Notes under the pieces: generated by a model | Told to the model about the DNA's origin: nothing | Seen by the model: only the letters and a program-made list of their open reading frames with translations | Database searches by the model: none | Shown: positions 16,070 to 24,974 of the stretch, piece after piece | How positions within the stretch are numbered: the stretch's first letter is position 1 | Layout: each line of letters starts with the position of its first letter | From: Flavobacterium sp. 1355 | GTDB lineage: Bacteria > Bacteroidota > Bacteroidia > Flavobacteriales > Flavobacteriaceae | DNA length: 64,000 nt | NCBI RefSeq assembly: GCF_017833415.1 | Contig: NZ_JAFICC010000011.1 | Span: 176,782 to 240,781, forward strand | Reading direction: 5' to 3' | Position numbers and translations under genes: made by a program

Positions 16070-17170
16070 ATGACTCAAACAGTAAAATGGCCTTTTTATG
16101 CTAAACTCTCTTTGATTTTAGTAAGTTTAATATGTTTTGCTTTTATTTTCTGTATCGGAAAAGATATCCTTACGCCTGTATTAATGGCGTTTTTATTTGC
16201 CGTTTTGTTACTGCCTGTATTCACACTATTAAACTCAAAACTTAAGATCCCGAGGCATTTTGCAGCCCTTCTTTGTGTATTGCTTTTTGCTTCGTGCATT
16301 GTGGGTATTCTGGTGTTCATTTCTTACCAAGTAACCGATATGGCAAATGATTTTGAGACAATCAAGAAAAATGCAAATAGCTTTCTTATTGATATTCATA
16401 AGTATATAAAGGAAAATTTTAATGTAAGCATTGGAGAACAAAAAAAATATATAGATAATGTAACAAGAGACTCTGTTAAAAATGGACAGGCTACAATTGG
16501 TTCTTTTATAATATCGATAAGCGATCTTTTGTTAGATTGTACTATTATTCCGATTTATACGTTTTTGTTTCTGTTGTATAAGGATCACTTTATTTTATTT
16601 CTTGTAAAATTGATTAGTAAAGAAAATCATTCAGCATTAAAAGATATTTTGTCACAAATAAAGGTTTCTATCAATAATTATATCGTGAGTTTAATTCTGG
16701 AAATGATGGTTGTTTCAATCTTAACAAGTTTAGGACTTTGGATTATTGGCGTTAAATATTTTATCCTTTTGGGGCTTATTACCGGTATTTTAAACCTGAT
16801 TCCATATATAGGAATAACAGCTGCCGGAGTTATAACAATTTTAGCTTCACTAACCGGATCTGCAGAAACTTCATTAATTATTGGAATTTTGATAGTGAAT
16901 CTTATTGTGCAATTAATTGATAACAATTTGCTTGTCCCACTAATTATTAATTCTAAAGTAGAGATCAATGCCTTTGTATCTATTATGGGAATCATTATCG
17001 GCGGCTCAGCGGCAGGTATAGCAGGTATGTTTTTGGCAATTCCGCTTTTGGCAATTTTAAAAATTATTTTTGACAGGATAGAATCACTAGAACCCTGGGG
17101 TTATCTAATGGGAAATCATATGCCAAAAAGATTTATCTGGAGGATTAGAAAAGCAAAAATCGAAAGTTAA
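16070..17170 (+). CDS. AI-2E family transporter
   Basis: A 366-residue integral membrane protein with about eight transmembrane helices. The first pair and the LLLPVFTLL loop are followed by a helical hydrophilic region of about 60 residues, then FLFLLYKDHF, and the characteristic NLIPYIGI segment with repeated GII/GIL motifs. The family contains TqsA and YdiK and various small-molecule or Na+/H+ exporters, so autoinducer transport should not be assumed. No terminator is seen after the upstream channel gene, but the 107-base gap argues for a separate promoter. Confidence 0.88.
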   Translation: MTQTVKWPFYAKLSLILVSLICFAFIFCIGKDILTPVLMAFLFAVLLLPVFTLLNSKLKIPRHFAALLCVLLFASCIVGILVFISYQVTDMANDFETIKKNANSFLIDIHKYIKENFNVSIGEQKKYIDNVTRDSVKNGQATIGSFIISISDLLLDCTIIPIYTFLFLLYKDHFILFLVKLISKENHSALKDILSQIKVSINNYIVSLILEMMVVSILTSLGLWIIGVKYFILLGLITGILNLIPYIGITAAGVITILASLTGSAETSLIIGILIVNLIVQLIDNNLLVPLIINSKVEINAFVSIMGIIIGGSAAGIAGMFLAIPLLAILKIIFDRIESLEPWGYLMGNHMPKRFIWRIRKAKIES

Positions 17171-17243
17171 AAAGAATTATAATTATCAATATAATAAGTG
17201 TATATTCATACAAAAATAGCTTAAAAGTCAAAAATATATTTGA

Positions 17244-19067
17244 ATGTTTCGAAAACTAAAAATAGTAATTTCTGTTTTGCTTTGCCTTTGTATACAAAGT
17301 GTTTGTGCACAAGTAGATAAACCAAAAAAAGAAACTAAAAAAGACAGTACAGAAGTTTATAAAAAAATTCAGAACTATTCTAAAAAGCGCAAATTCACAA
17401 AAGCATTACATAAATTACTTTTTAGGGCAAATAAACCAAAAAAGAAGGAAGCCGAAATTATAGAAAAAGATACTGCTGATTACAATGGCAAAATCATCAG
17501 AAAAATAAATATTGTGACACTGGACCCTTTTGGCCATTCGATTACAGATTCGACAGCGATGCCTCGAAACTGGGGAGAAAGAACGGGTAATAAACTACAT
17601 TTAAAAACAAAAAAAATAGCCATCTATAATTTACTTTTATTTAAAAGGAATACACCATACGACTCTTATAAAGTACAGGAATCTGAGCGTCTTATACGTT
17701 CTCAGCGCTATGTCACAGCAGTAAAAATTTATAAAAAAGCAGTAAAAGAATCCGATTCTGTAGATGTTACAATCAGAGTGCTGGATTCCTGGAGTACCAT
17801 TCCGAGATTTTCTATCTCCAGCAGCCGTGTTTCTGTCGGTTTTAAGGAGAAAGATTTCTTTGGAAGCGGACAACAGCTGGACTACCGTTTTACAAATCGT
17901 TTTGATGATGGTGCAAATGCCAATGATATAACGTATACTGTACCAAATATTACCAATACCTATATTAGCGCTACAGCAAAGTACAACGTAGATCTTGACA
18001 ATAATTATAATAAAAGTATTGATTTTGAGCGTGCATTTTATTCGCCACTGACCAAATGGGCCGGAGGAATTTTGGTAGGTCAAAGCTTTAGAAGAGATAG
18101 TTTGCAAGGCCCGGATTTGTTATATAAATTTCAGCCTTTTAAGCATGATTATCAGGATTTTTGGTTAGGAAAAGCATCAAAAGTTTTTGAAGACGAAAAT
18201 AACGGGGTTACCAATTTAATAGTCTCTGCAAGATTCCTTAATATTGATTTTAAAGAAAGTCCGTCGATTGAGTACGATCCTATAGATTTTTATTCCAGCG
18301 AAAAATTAATCCTGAGCGGTGTCGGCATCAATACCCGTAAGTTCGTTAAGGAAACTTATATTTTTAGAAATGGGCAGACAGAAGACGTTCCCATAGGAAG
18401 AATTTATGGTGTGACCTTTGGGTATCAGTACAAAAATACTTATTGGCGGCCTTATGTGGGAGCGCAGTTTTCTTTTGGAAATTATTACAAATTCGGTTTC
18501 TTAAGTATGAATTTTGAGGCAGGAACTTTTTTTCATCAGTCCAAAACATATCAGACTGCTTTTTTGTTTGAATCTAATTATTTTACAAAATTATATTCTA
18601 TCGGCCGATGGAAATTAAGACAGTTTGTGAACCCTAAAGTTGTTTTGGGTATAAACCGTGCAGATGCACTTGCAGATGAACTGAACTTAAATGAACGAAA
18701 CGGATTAGCCGGTTTTAATGCTGCGCTGTACGGAACAAACAAAATGATTTTGTCCCTGCAAACGCAAACCTATTCTCCTCATGTTCTCTGGGGATTTCGT
18801 ATGAATCCATTTTTCAATTACTCCATTGGAGTCCTTGGAAGTTCGCACGATGCCATGCTTAGAAATAAAGCGTATTCAAAACTTACCTTAGGTTTATTAA
18901 TCAGTAATGATTATTTGGTTTTCAGTTCCTTTCAGCTATCTCTGTCATATTACCCAAGTATTCCATTTCAGGGAGATAACGTAATCAAAACCAATACTTT
19001 TGAAACTACTGATTTTGGTTTACAGAGTTTTGAGCTTGCAAAACCAAGGATTGTAGAATATCGATGA
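17244..19067 (+). CDS. Putative outer-membrane beta-barrel protein with POTRA-like N-terminal part
   Basis: A signal peptide (MFRKLKIVISVLLCLCIQSVCA) precedes a lysine-rich segment. A POTRA-like fold follows at about residues 70-185, where GKIIRKINIVTLDPFG and SQRYVTAVKIYKK and VDVTIRVLDSWST resemble the strand-helix-strand pattern of Omp85 proteins. Residues about 190-607 are alternating hydrophobic strands ending in an aromatic-containing stretch, typical of a membrane barrel. BamA-like assembly or a relative of that group is the best guess, not a proven call. A long hairpin ends the transcript. Confidence 0.65.
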   Translation: MFRKLKIVISVLLCLCIQSVCAQVDKPKKETKKDSTEVYKKIQNYSKKRKFTKALHKLLFRANKPKKKEAEIIEKDTADYNGKIIRKINIVTLDPFGHSITDSTAMPRNWGERTGNKLHLKTKKIAIYNLLLFKRNTPYDSYKVQESERLIRSQRYVTAVKIYKKAVKESDSVDVTIRVLDSWSTIPRFSISSSRVSVGFKEKDFFGSGQQLDYRFTNRFDDGANANDITYTVPNITNTYISATAKYNVDLDNNYNKSIDFERAFYSPLTKWAGGILVGQSFRRDSLQGPDLLYKFQPFKHDYQDFWLGKASKVFEDENNGVTNLIVSARFLNIDFKESPSIEYDPIDFYSSEKLILSGVGINTRKFVKETYIFRNGQTEDVPIGRIYGVTFGYQYKNTYWRPYVGAQFSFGNYYKFGFLSMNFEAGTFFHQSKTYQTAFLFESNYFTKLYSIGRWKLRQFVNPKVVLGINRADALADELNLNERNGLAGFNAALYGTNKMILSLQTQTYSPHVLWGFRMNPFFNYSIGVLGSSHDAMLRNKAYSKLTLGLLISNDYLVFSSFQLSLSYYPSIPFQGDNVIKTNTFETTDFGLQSFELAKPRIVEYR

Positions 19068-19093
19068 GCTAAAAAACATGTTTGAATATTTGA

Positions 19094-19131
19094 TTAATTT
19101 TGAAAAAAAAGACTTTTTTTTTCAAAATTAA
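19094..19131 (+). terminator. Terminator after the barrel gene
   Basis: A 17-bp stem made of TTAATTTTGAAAAAAAA and its complement with a 4-base loop lies 27 bases after the stop. Confidence 0.75.
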
Positions 19132-19136
19132 AACAC

Positions 19137-19224
19137 ATTTGTAACCTTTTACAAATCAAATATTTCCATTGATTTACACACAAAATACATCGGCAAAATA
19201 CATTGTTTACCCGTCGAAATACAT
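19137..19224 (+). promoter_or_regulatory. Palindrome and three direct repeats upstream of the His/Asp-rich protein gene
   Basis: An inverted repeat with arms ATTTGTAA/TTACAAAT separated by 4 bases (19137-19156) is followed by three copies of AAATACAT at 19183, 19196 and 19217. The last two copies extend to AAATACATTGT and start 21 bases apart, about two helical turns. The layout suggests a regulator binding to direct repeats. The regulator is not known. Confidence 0.45.
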
Positions 19225-19296
19225 TGTGGTTTTCATTTTTGGCACAGTATGTGAATACCGTTAATTAAGATTAAAATTAACATAAAAACAAAAAAA

Positions 19297-19806
19297 ATGA
19301 AAACAGTTAAGATAGCAATCGCAGGTCTTTTTCTTTTGATTGCAAACGCCACGCAAGCCCAAGTATCTGTAAATGTAAACATTGGCTCACCTCCGGCCTG
19401 GGGTCCTGCCGGTTATGCAGAAATGGAATATTATTATTTACCAGACATTGAATCTTATTATGATGTCAGATCCTCGCAATTTATTTATTTTGGAGGAGGA
19501 AGATGGGTCAGAACAACTCGTTTACCAAGACAATACCGTAATTATGATTTATATGGAGGTTACAAAGTAGTTTTAACTGATTATCATGGAAGAACGCCTT
19601 ACACTTATTTTGACAGACACAGAGTGAAATATTACAAAGGATATCATGGTGCACCTCAAAGACCTTACAGAGCGAGACCTGTTTATGGTTATAATGATCG
19701 TCATGATCATCATGATAAACACCATGGTAAACACCATAATAAACATCATGACAGAGACGACAGAGATGACAGGGACGATCATGGTCATGGTCACGGAAGA
19801 AGATAA
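19297..19806 (+). CDS. Secreted protein with His/Asp-rich C-terminal tail
   Basis: A 169-residue protein with a clear signal peptide ending QAQ at about residue 22. The mature part is rich in Tyr, Gly and Pro (SPPAWGPAGYAEMEYYYLPD). From about residue 130 it becomes almost entirely His, Asp, Lys and Arg, with RHDHHDKHHGKHH-type repeats. Such tails commonly bind Zn, Ni or Cu, but metal binding here is inference. I do not recognise a named family. It is single-gene with a repeat-rich regulatory region upstream and a terminator downstream. Confidence 0.8.
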   Translation: MKTVKIAIAGLFLLIANATQAQVSVNVNIGSPPAWGPAGYAEMEYYYLPDIESYYDVRSSQFIYFGGGRWVRTTRLPRQYRNYDLYGGYKVVLTDYHGRTPYTYFDRHRVKYYKGYHGAPQRPYRARPVYGYNDRHDHHDKHHGKHHNKHHDRDDRDDRDDHGHGHGRR

Positions 19807-19828
19807 TACTAAAAAATTAATATAGAGA

Positions 19829-19864
19829 AGAGAGTATCAAAGTTATGATACTCTCTTTTTTTAT
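19829..19864 (+). terminator. Terminator after the His/Asp-rich protein gene
   Basis: An 11-bp stem (AGAGAGTATCA, loop of 6) is followed by a run of T. Confidence 0.9.
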
Positions 19865-19958
19865 GATTCTTCATCTTGTAATAGATATTGCGTTTTTAAG
19901 GAAAATATTTTTTTTAAATAAAAAATGAAAGTTACCCTATTTTAATATAAAAAAGTCT

Positions 19959-19966
19959 TATATTTG
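19959..19966 (+). promoter_or_regulatory. -7 element of the candidate small RNA
   Basis: TATATTTG matches TAnnTTTG, in an otherwise gene-free gap. Transcription would begin near 19972. A matching -33 TTG is not obvious. Confidence 0.5.
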
Positions 19967-19971
19967 CATTG

Positions 19972-20130
19972 TATTTCTTACAATACTAATTTTTACTAAA
20001 AGAAAAAACGAAGAATAATAAACTATTCTTTCTAAATATAATAACATACAGAAAGACAAATAATTCTGTAATCCTAAGAATACCACTCTTAAAGAAAACT
20101 GTCCGATTTATTTCAGACAGTTTTTTTTTA
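19972..20130 (+). ncRNA. Candidate small RNA of about 160 nt
   Basis: Between the promoter and a terminator there is no ATG. Four stem-loops follow each other: ATTGTA/TACAAT (19968-19984), AAGAATA/TATTCTT (20011-20030), ACAGAA/TTCTGT (20048-20069), and AAAACTGTC/GACAGTTTT (20095-20124) followed by a T-run. The last is an intrinsic terminator. I recognise no known RNA family. Hairpin arms of 6-7 bp can occur by chance in AT-rich DNA, so only the promoter-plus-terminator arrangement gives real weight. Confidence 0.45.
20095..20130 (+). terminator. Terminator of the candidate small RNA
   Basis: A 9-bp stem (AAAACTGTC, loop of 12) runs directly into nine T. Confidence 0.8.
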
Positions 20131-20180
20131 TGCTTTTAAAAAACATCACAAAACAGCCATTAACATTTTATTTGCATAAT

Positions 20181-20209
20181 CTTCAAAAATATAATTAGTA
20201 TTTTTGAAG
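20181..20209 (+). promoter_or_regulatory. PIG-L gene promoter within an 11-bp inverted repeat
   Basis: Arms CTTCAAAAATA and TATTTTTGAAG, 7 bases apart, include the -7 element TATTTTTG (20199-20206). The repeat could be an operator or simply a start-proximal hairpin. Confidence 0.45.
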
Positions 20210-20234
20210 CTCTTTCAAAATATTTAATTGCGCT

Positions 20235-22766
20235 ATGCGAAAAATTCAGATACAAATTCTTTTTATTTTTTTAGCCGGAACTTCTGTTTCCTTTGCCCAA
20301 CAACCACAAAAGCCAAATTCTGTTGAGATTTACAATCAGATTAAAAAGTTGAATTTTTTAGGCTCTGTTTTATATGTAGCAGCGCATCCGGATGATGAGA
20401 ATACTCGTTTAATTTCTTATTTGGCAAATAATATGAATGCCAGAACCGGGTATTTATCCTTAACCCGTGGTGATGGAGGTCAAAACCTGATTGGTCCGCA
20501 ATTGCGCGAACTTTTGGGTGTAATAAGAACTCAGGAACTAATTGAGGCCAGAAAAATTGATGGCGGTGAACAGTTTTTTTCACGTGCCAACGATTTTGGA
20601 TTTTCAAAAAATCCTGATGAAACCCTAAAAATCTGGGATAAAGACAAAGTTCTTGCAGATGTTGTCTGGACTATCAGAAAATTTCAGCCGGATATAATAA
20701 TCAATAGGTTTGACCATCGTTCTCCGGGAACAACTCACGGACACCATACATCCTCTGCTATGTTAAGTGTAGAGAGTTTTAATCTTACAAATGATCCTAA
20801 AATATATCCTGAACAATTAAAATATGTAAAACCATGGCAGGTAAAACGTCAATTTTTTAATCCGTCCTGGTGGTTTTACGGCAGTCAGGAAAAATTTGAT
20901 GCCGCCAACAAATCAAAATTTACAAAATTAGAAACCGGTGTCTATTATACCGGAATCGGAAAATCGAATCAGGAAATTGCAGCCTTAAGCCGCAGCCGTC
21001 ACCAGTCACAAGGTTTTGGAAGTACTGGCGTTCGTGGAAACGAAACTGAATATTTGGAATTAATTAATGGTGAAAAACCTGAAAATCGTGATGCCTTGTT
21101 TGATGGAATTGATACTACATGGAACCGCGTTAAAAACGGGAAACCTGTTGGAGAATTAATTTCTAAAATTATAACCAAATATGATTTCAGTAATCCTTCT
21201 GCAAGTATTCCTGATCTTGTAAAAGCCTATGCGTTGATTCAGTCTCTAGAAGACGATCATTGGAAAAATTTAAAATCGGCCGCAATAAAAAATATCATTG
21301 CTTCCTGCTCTGGTTTATATCTTGAAGCTGTAGCAAGTGAACAGGAAGTAACACCTGGAAGTACGCTACGATTAAGTCTGGAAGCCATTAACCGATCGGC
21401 TTCAGAAATGGTATTAACCAGCGTAACTACATTGCCGGATAATAAAAATACAGCTCAAAACATTGTCCTGAAAAACAATGACGATCAGAAAATAAACCTT
21501 CAGATTCAGCTCCCAAATACAATAGAATACACACAGCCTTATTGGCTGAAAGAAAAAACTACTGTTGGAATGTATACTGTATCTAATCAGGAAAATATAG
21601 GGATTCCGGATATAATCAGAGAAGTCAAAGTTATTTTTAATGTCAAAATTAATGGAATAGAAATTCCGTTTGAGCGCATCGTAGTATATAAATATAATGA
21701 CGGCGTAAAAGGTGAAATGTATAATTTTCTTGATATCGTTCCCGAAGCAACCACTTCCATATTAGAAAAAGTTTTGATTTTTAAAGACACCAAAAGCAAA
21801 ATGATACCGGTAAAAGTTCGTGCCGGAAAAGATGCCATAAAAGGAAACTTACAATTAGAGCTGCCAAAAGACTGGATGATTTCTCCAAAACAAATTCCAT
21901 TTACCTTAGAGAAAAAAGGTATGGAACAGACTTTTTATTTTGAAGTTACCCCACCAGTTCAGCCAGAAGAAGCTGTAGCAAAAAGTATTGTGACGGTTGA
22001 CAGTGAACATTTTGATAAAGATGTAACCGTTATAGATTATAGTCATATAACTAAACAAATAGTTTTAAAATCGGCCGAATCTAAATGCATTAGAATTGAT
22101 TTGAGAACTTCAGGAGGCGCAATTGCTTACATTATGGGCGCTGGCGATGAAGTTCCGGAGAGCCTTACACAAATGGGATACAAAGTTAGTATCTTGAAAC
22201 CAGAAGATATTACACCCGAAAAACTGGATTCTTTTAGTGCCGTGATTACCGGAATTCGTGCATATAATACTGTCAATGCGCTGGCAAACAAACAAAAAAT
22301 ACTTTTTGATTTTGTAAAAAGCGGAAAAAACATGATTGTACAGTACAATACTTTTGGCAGAACAGTAACAGATCAGATTGCGCCTTATCCGCTAAAGATT
22401 TCCAGTGATCGCGTAACGGAAGAAAATGCAAAAATTACTTTTCTGGCACCCAATCATCCAGTTCTGAACACACCAAATAAAATTAGTTCAAAAGACTTTG
22501 AAGGATGGACTCAGGAACAGGGTCTTTATTATCCAAACGAATATGATGCTGCCTTCACTCCTATTATATCATCACATGATAAAGGTGAATCGCCTAAAAA
22601 CGGTGCTCTTTTAGTAGCGCCATACGGAAAAGGATATTACATTTACACAGGTTTAAGCTTTTTTAGAGAATTGCCAGAAGGTGTTGCCGGGGCTTATCGC
22701 CTGCTTTCTAATATAATTTCACTAAAGCAGCCTATAGAAGCTCCTAAACAGGAATTAAAAAAGTAA
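20235..22766 (+). CDS. PIG-L family deacetylase, large secreted form
   Basis: An 843-residue exported protein (signal peptide ending SFAQ at about residue 22). The zinc-binding LmbE/PIG-L motif AHPDDE occupies residues 50-55, with TRGDGGQN nearby and the distal ligand segment HRSPGTTHGHH at 161-171. These enzymes remove an acetyl group from N-acetylglucosamine-containing substrates. Past about residue 300 come beta-rich domains, then a Rossmann-like segment (RTSGGAIAYIMGAGDEVPESL) of unknown role. The substrate is unknown. A tiny membrane protein and an SSS symporter follow closely, so the three probably act on one compound. Confidence 0.9.
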   Translation: MRKIQIQILFIFLAGTSVSFAQQPQKPNSVEIYNQIKKLNFLGSVLYVAAHPDDENTRLISYLANNMNARTGYLSLTRGDGGQNLIGPQLRELLGVIRTQELIEARKIDGGEQFFSRANDFGFSKNPDETLKIWDKDKVLADVVWTIRKFQPDIIINRFDHRSPGTTHGHHTSSAMLSVESFNLTNDPKIYPEQLKYVKPWQVKRQFFNPSWWFYGSQEKFDAANKSKFTKLETGVYYTGIGKSNQEIAALSRSRHQSQGFGSTGVRGNETEYLELINGEKPENRDALFDGIDTTWNRVKNGKPVGELISKIITKYDFSNPSASIPDLVKAYALIQSLEDDHWKNLKSAAIKNIIASCSGLYLEAVASEQEVTPGSTLRLSLEAINRSASEMVLTSVTTLPDNKNTAQNIVLKNNDDQKINLQIQLPNTIEYTQPYWLKEKTTVGMYTVSNQENIGIPDIIREVKVIFNVKINGIEIPFERIVVYKYNDGVKGEMYNFLDIVPEATTSILEKVLIFKDTKSKMIPVKVRAGKDAIKGNLQLELPKDWMISPKQIPFTLEKKGMEQTFYFEVTPPVQPEEAVAKSIVTVDSEHFDKDVTVIDYSHITKQIVLKSAESKCIRIDLRTSGGAIAYIMGAGDEVPESLTQMGYKVSILKPEDITPEKLDSFSAVITGIRAYNTVNALANKQKILFDFVKSGKNMIVQYNTFGRTVTDQIAPYPLKISSDRVTEENAKITFLAPNHPVLNTPNKISSKDFEGWTQEQGLYYPNEYDAAFTPIISSHDKGESPKNGALLVAPYGKGYYIYTGLSFFRELPEGVAGAYRLLSNIISLKQPIEAPKQELKK

Positions 22767-22777
22767 TTATTCTCAAT

Positions 22778-22885
22778 ATGGAAGATAAAAAAACAAAAAA
22801 ATGGAAGAAAAGCTATACCTACGTTTTGGTAGCAAACGCTGTTTACATTCTGATTTTTTTCTTAATCATGCAATTATACTCATAA
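22778..22885 (+). CDS. 35-residue single-pass membrane protein
   Basis: The frame starts MEDKKTKKWKKSYTYVLV and continues into a hydrophobic helix (NAVYILIFFLIMQLYS). A basic N-terminus followed by one transmembrane helix suggests an N-in small membrane protein. It lies 11 bases after the deacetylase and 3 bases before the symporter start, so it is very likely co-transcribed and could be a small subunit or stabiliser of the transporter. That role is inferred from position only. Confidence 0.7.
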   Translation: MEDKKTKKWKKSYTYVLVANAVYILIFFLIMQLYS

Positions 22886-22888
22886 CCT

Positions 22889-24613
22889 ATGCAACTATTT
22901 GATTGGATCGTACTGATTGTCACACTTTTATTTATTGTTGGATATGGTTCCTGGAAAACAAAAGGGAGTAAAAATGTCGAGGATTTTATTTTAGGCAGTA
23001 ATGAAACTCCCTGGTACACTGTTGGTCTCTCTGTGATGGCGACTCAGGCGAGTGCAATTACGTTTTTGTCAACACCCGGGCAAGCCTATCATGACGGTAT
23101 GGGATTTGTACAATTCTATTTCGGACTGCCAATTGCTATGGTTGTTATTTGTTTGACATTCATTCCCTTGTATCATAAAAGCAAAGTCTATACTGCTTAT
23201 GAATTTCTTGAAAAACGCTTTGACATAAAAACCCGTTCTTTGGCAGCAATACTTTTTTTGGTGCAAAGAGGTTTAGGAACCGGACTTACCATTTATGCGC
23301 CGGCCATCATTTTGTCGGCACTTTTGGGCTGGAATTTGACGATCATGAATATTCTTATTGGTCTTTTAGTTATTATCTATACTTTCTCAGGAGGAACAAA
23401 AGCAGTAAACGTAACTCAAAAACAGCAAATGTTTGTCATTATGTCCGGGATGTTTATTACATTTTTTCTGATTTTGCATTATTTGCCAAATGATATGACT
23501 TTCTCAAGCGCTATGCATATTGCAGGTGCTAATGATAAAATGAATATTGTAGATTTTTCATTCGATCCTGAAGAAAAATATACTTTCTGGAGTGGAATAA
23601 CGGGTGGATTTTTTCTGGCCCTCGCCTATTTTGGAACAGACCAGTCACAGGTTGGACGTTATTTATCAGGGAAATCAATTCGCGAAAGCCAGATGGGACT
23701 TATAATGAACGGACTTTTAAAAGTGCCGATGCAATTCTTTATTCTTCTTACCGGAGTTATGGTTTTTGTATTCTTTCAGTTTAATCCCGTTCCGTTAAAT
23801 TTTAATCCGAATAATAAAATTGTAATTGAAAAATCACAGTTTAAAGCCGAATACCACGCTCTGGAAAAGAAACTGGTGACACTTTCTGAAGATAAAAAAG
23901 TAATTAATCTACTATATATAGACCAGCTCAATCAGGATTATGATAATCCGATTTTAAGAAAAGAACTGGTTGCATTATCAAACAAGGAAAAGGATTTACG
24001 AGATCGTGCCAAGGAAATTATTAATAAAGCCGACAGCAACAGTGAAACCAATGATAAGGATTATGTGTTTTTTCATTTTATCCTTCACTATTTACCAAGA
24101 GGACTTATCGGATTATTGCTGGCCGTAATTATTTCTGCAGCAATGTCATCAACCGCTTCGGGATTAAATGCGCTTGCTTCTACGACAGCTATTGACATTT
24201 ATAAACGAAACCTGAAAACCGAAAAATCTGAGAGGCATTACTTAAATGCAACAAAATTTTTCACGCTTTTTTGGGGAATTATAGCAATATTATTTGCCTG
24301 CGTAGGAACTTTGTTTGAAAATTTAATTCAATTGGTAAACATTATTGGTTCTATTTTTTACGGAACTGTTTTGGGAATCTTTCTGGTTGGATTTTATTTG
24401 CGTCGTGTTGGTGCCAAATCTATGTTTATCAGCGCTATCATAAGTCAGCTTACCATTTTTGTGATTTATTACTTTATGATTTACAGCCAGGAAAAACTAG
24501 GTTATTTATGGCTTAATTTTATTGGTGCGATGTTGACAATTGTATTGTCTTTATTGTTACAGTTCCTGTTTTTTAGAAGAGACAAAGAAAAAGATATCGT
24601 AGAAATTATTTAA
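22889..24613 (+). CDS. Sodium:solute symporter (SSS family)
   Basis: A 574-residue transporter with about 13 transmembrane helices. Family features include NVEDFILGSNETPWYTVGLSVMATQASAITFLSTPG near the N-terminus, YTFSGGTKAVNVTQ in the middle and ISAAMSSTASGLNALASTTAID near residue 410, which contribute to Na+ binding. A hydrophilic insertion of about 90 residues (roughly 300-390), rich in Lys, Glu and Asp, separates two helices. The substrate cannot be assigned from sequence. Position next to a secreted deacetylase suggests a sugar or amino-sugar derivative. Start ATG is 3 bases after the small protein stop. Confidence 0.92.
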   Translation: MQLFDWIVLIVTLLFIVGYGSWKTKGSKNVEDFILGSNETPWYTVGLSVMATQASAITFLSTPGQAYHDGMGFVQFYFGLPIAMVVICLTFIPLYHKSKVYTAYEFLEKRFDIKTRSLAAILFLVQRGLGTGLTIYAPAIILSALLGWNLTIMNILIGLLVIIYTFSGGTKAVNVTQKQQMFVIMSGMFITFFLILHYLPNDMTFSSAMHIAGANDKMNIVDFSFDPEEKYTFWSGITGGFFLALAYFGTDQSQVGRYLSGKSIRESQMGLIMNGLLKVPMQFFILLTGVMVFVFFQFNPVPLNFNPNNKIVIEKSQFKAEYHALEKKLVTLSEDKKVINLLYIDQLNQDYDNPILRKELVALSNKEKDLRDRAKEIINKADSNSETNDKDYVFFHFILHYLPRGLIGLLLAVIISAAMSSTASGLNALASTTAIDIYKRNLKTEKSERHYLNATKFFTLFWGIIAILFACVGTLFENLIQLVNIIGSIFYGTVLGIFLVGFYLRRVGAKSMFISAIISQLTIFVIYYFMIYSQEKLGYLWLNFIGAMLTIVLSLLLQFLFFRRDKEKDIVEII

Positions 24614-24964
24614 ATGAAAAAAATTATAAAGCATTTAAAGAATGTAATATTTTTCTATTCCTCATTTTCTGGAAAAGCAGGAAGAGGAGAATTCATAATT
24701 TATTCGGCAATAGCAACATTACTGGGATTTTTAGCTTTAAACTTGCATAAAAATATTAATTTGAATAATGAAAAAGTACTTAATTTTTTTTATATCTGTT
24801 TTATTATCCTGTTTGCATTCATACCATACCAGGCGGCAACTGCCCGTAGATTGAATGATATAGGGATTAAACCGAGTTGGATAATTTTAAATTTTATTCC
24901 TATCATCGGAACGTTATTTAAAATATATTTATGTTTTGAAAATAGAAAAAAACAAACCAACTAG
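24614..24964 (+). CDS. DUF805 domain-containing membrane protein
   Basis: The 116-residue protein has GKAGRGEFIIYSAIATLLGF near the N-terminus, then FIPYQAATARRLNDIGIKPSWIILNFIPIIG. The R-R-L-x-D-x-G pattern is typical of DUF805 inner-membrane proteins. Three or four transmembrane segments are expected. Function of the family is not established. Its ATG follows the symporter stop codon directly, so it belongs to the same transcript. Confidence 0.87.
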   Translation: MKKIIKHLKNVIFFYSSFSGKAGRGEFIIYSAIATLLGFLALNLHKNINLNNEKVLNFFYICFIILFAFIPYQAATARRLNDIGIKPSWIILNFIPIIGTLFKIYLCFENRKKQTN

Positions 24965-24974
24965 TTTTACTGAT

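Larger units (their letters stand above)
19865..20234. other. Gap without protein genes: candidate small RNA and PIG-L promoter
   Basis: No ATG-initiated ORF of note lies here. The left part holds a promoter (19959-19966) and a terminated multi-hairpin segment described separately. The right part holds an 11-bp inverted repeat overlapping the -7 element of the PIG-L gene. Confidence 0.6.

Noticed and set aside
17235..17242. TATATTTG immediately before the ATG of the barrel gene
   Set aside because: Transcription would start inside the coding region and remove the signal peptide start, so it is unlikely to be the promoter.
17637..18107. 156-codon minus-strand frame inside the outer-membrane protein gene
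   Set aside because: It is antisense to a gene with signal peptide and strand pattern; its own translation has no domain-like features.
19183..19224. CRISPR-like short repeats
   Set aside because: The three units are only 8-11 bases long with 5-13 base gaps, far too short for an array; no Cas gene is nearby.
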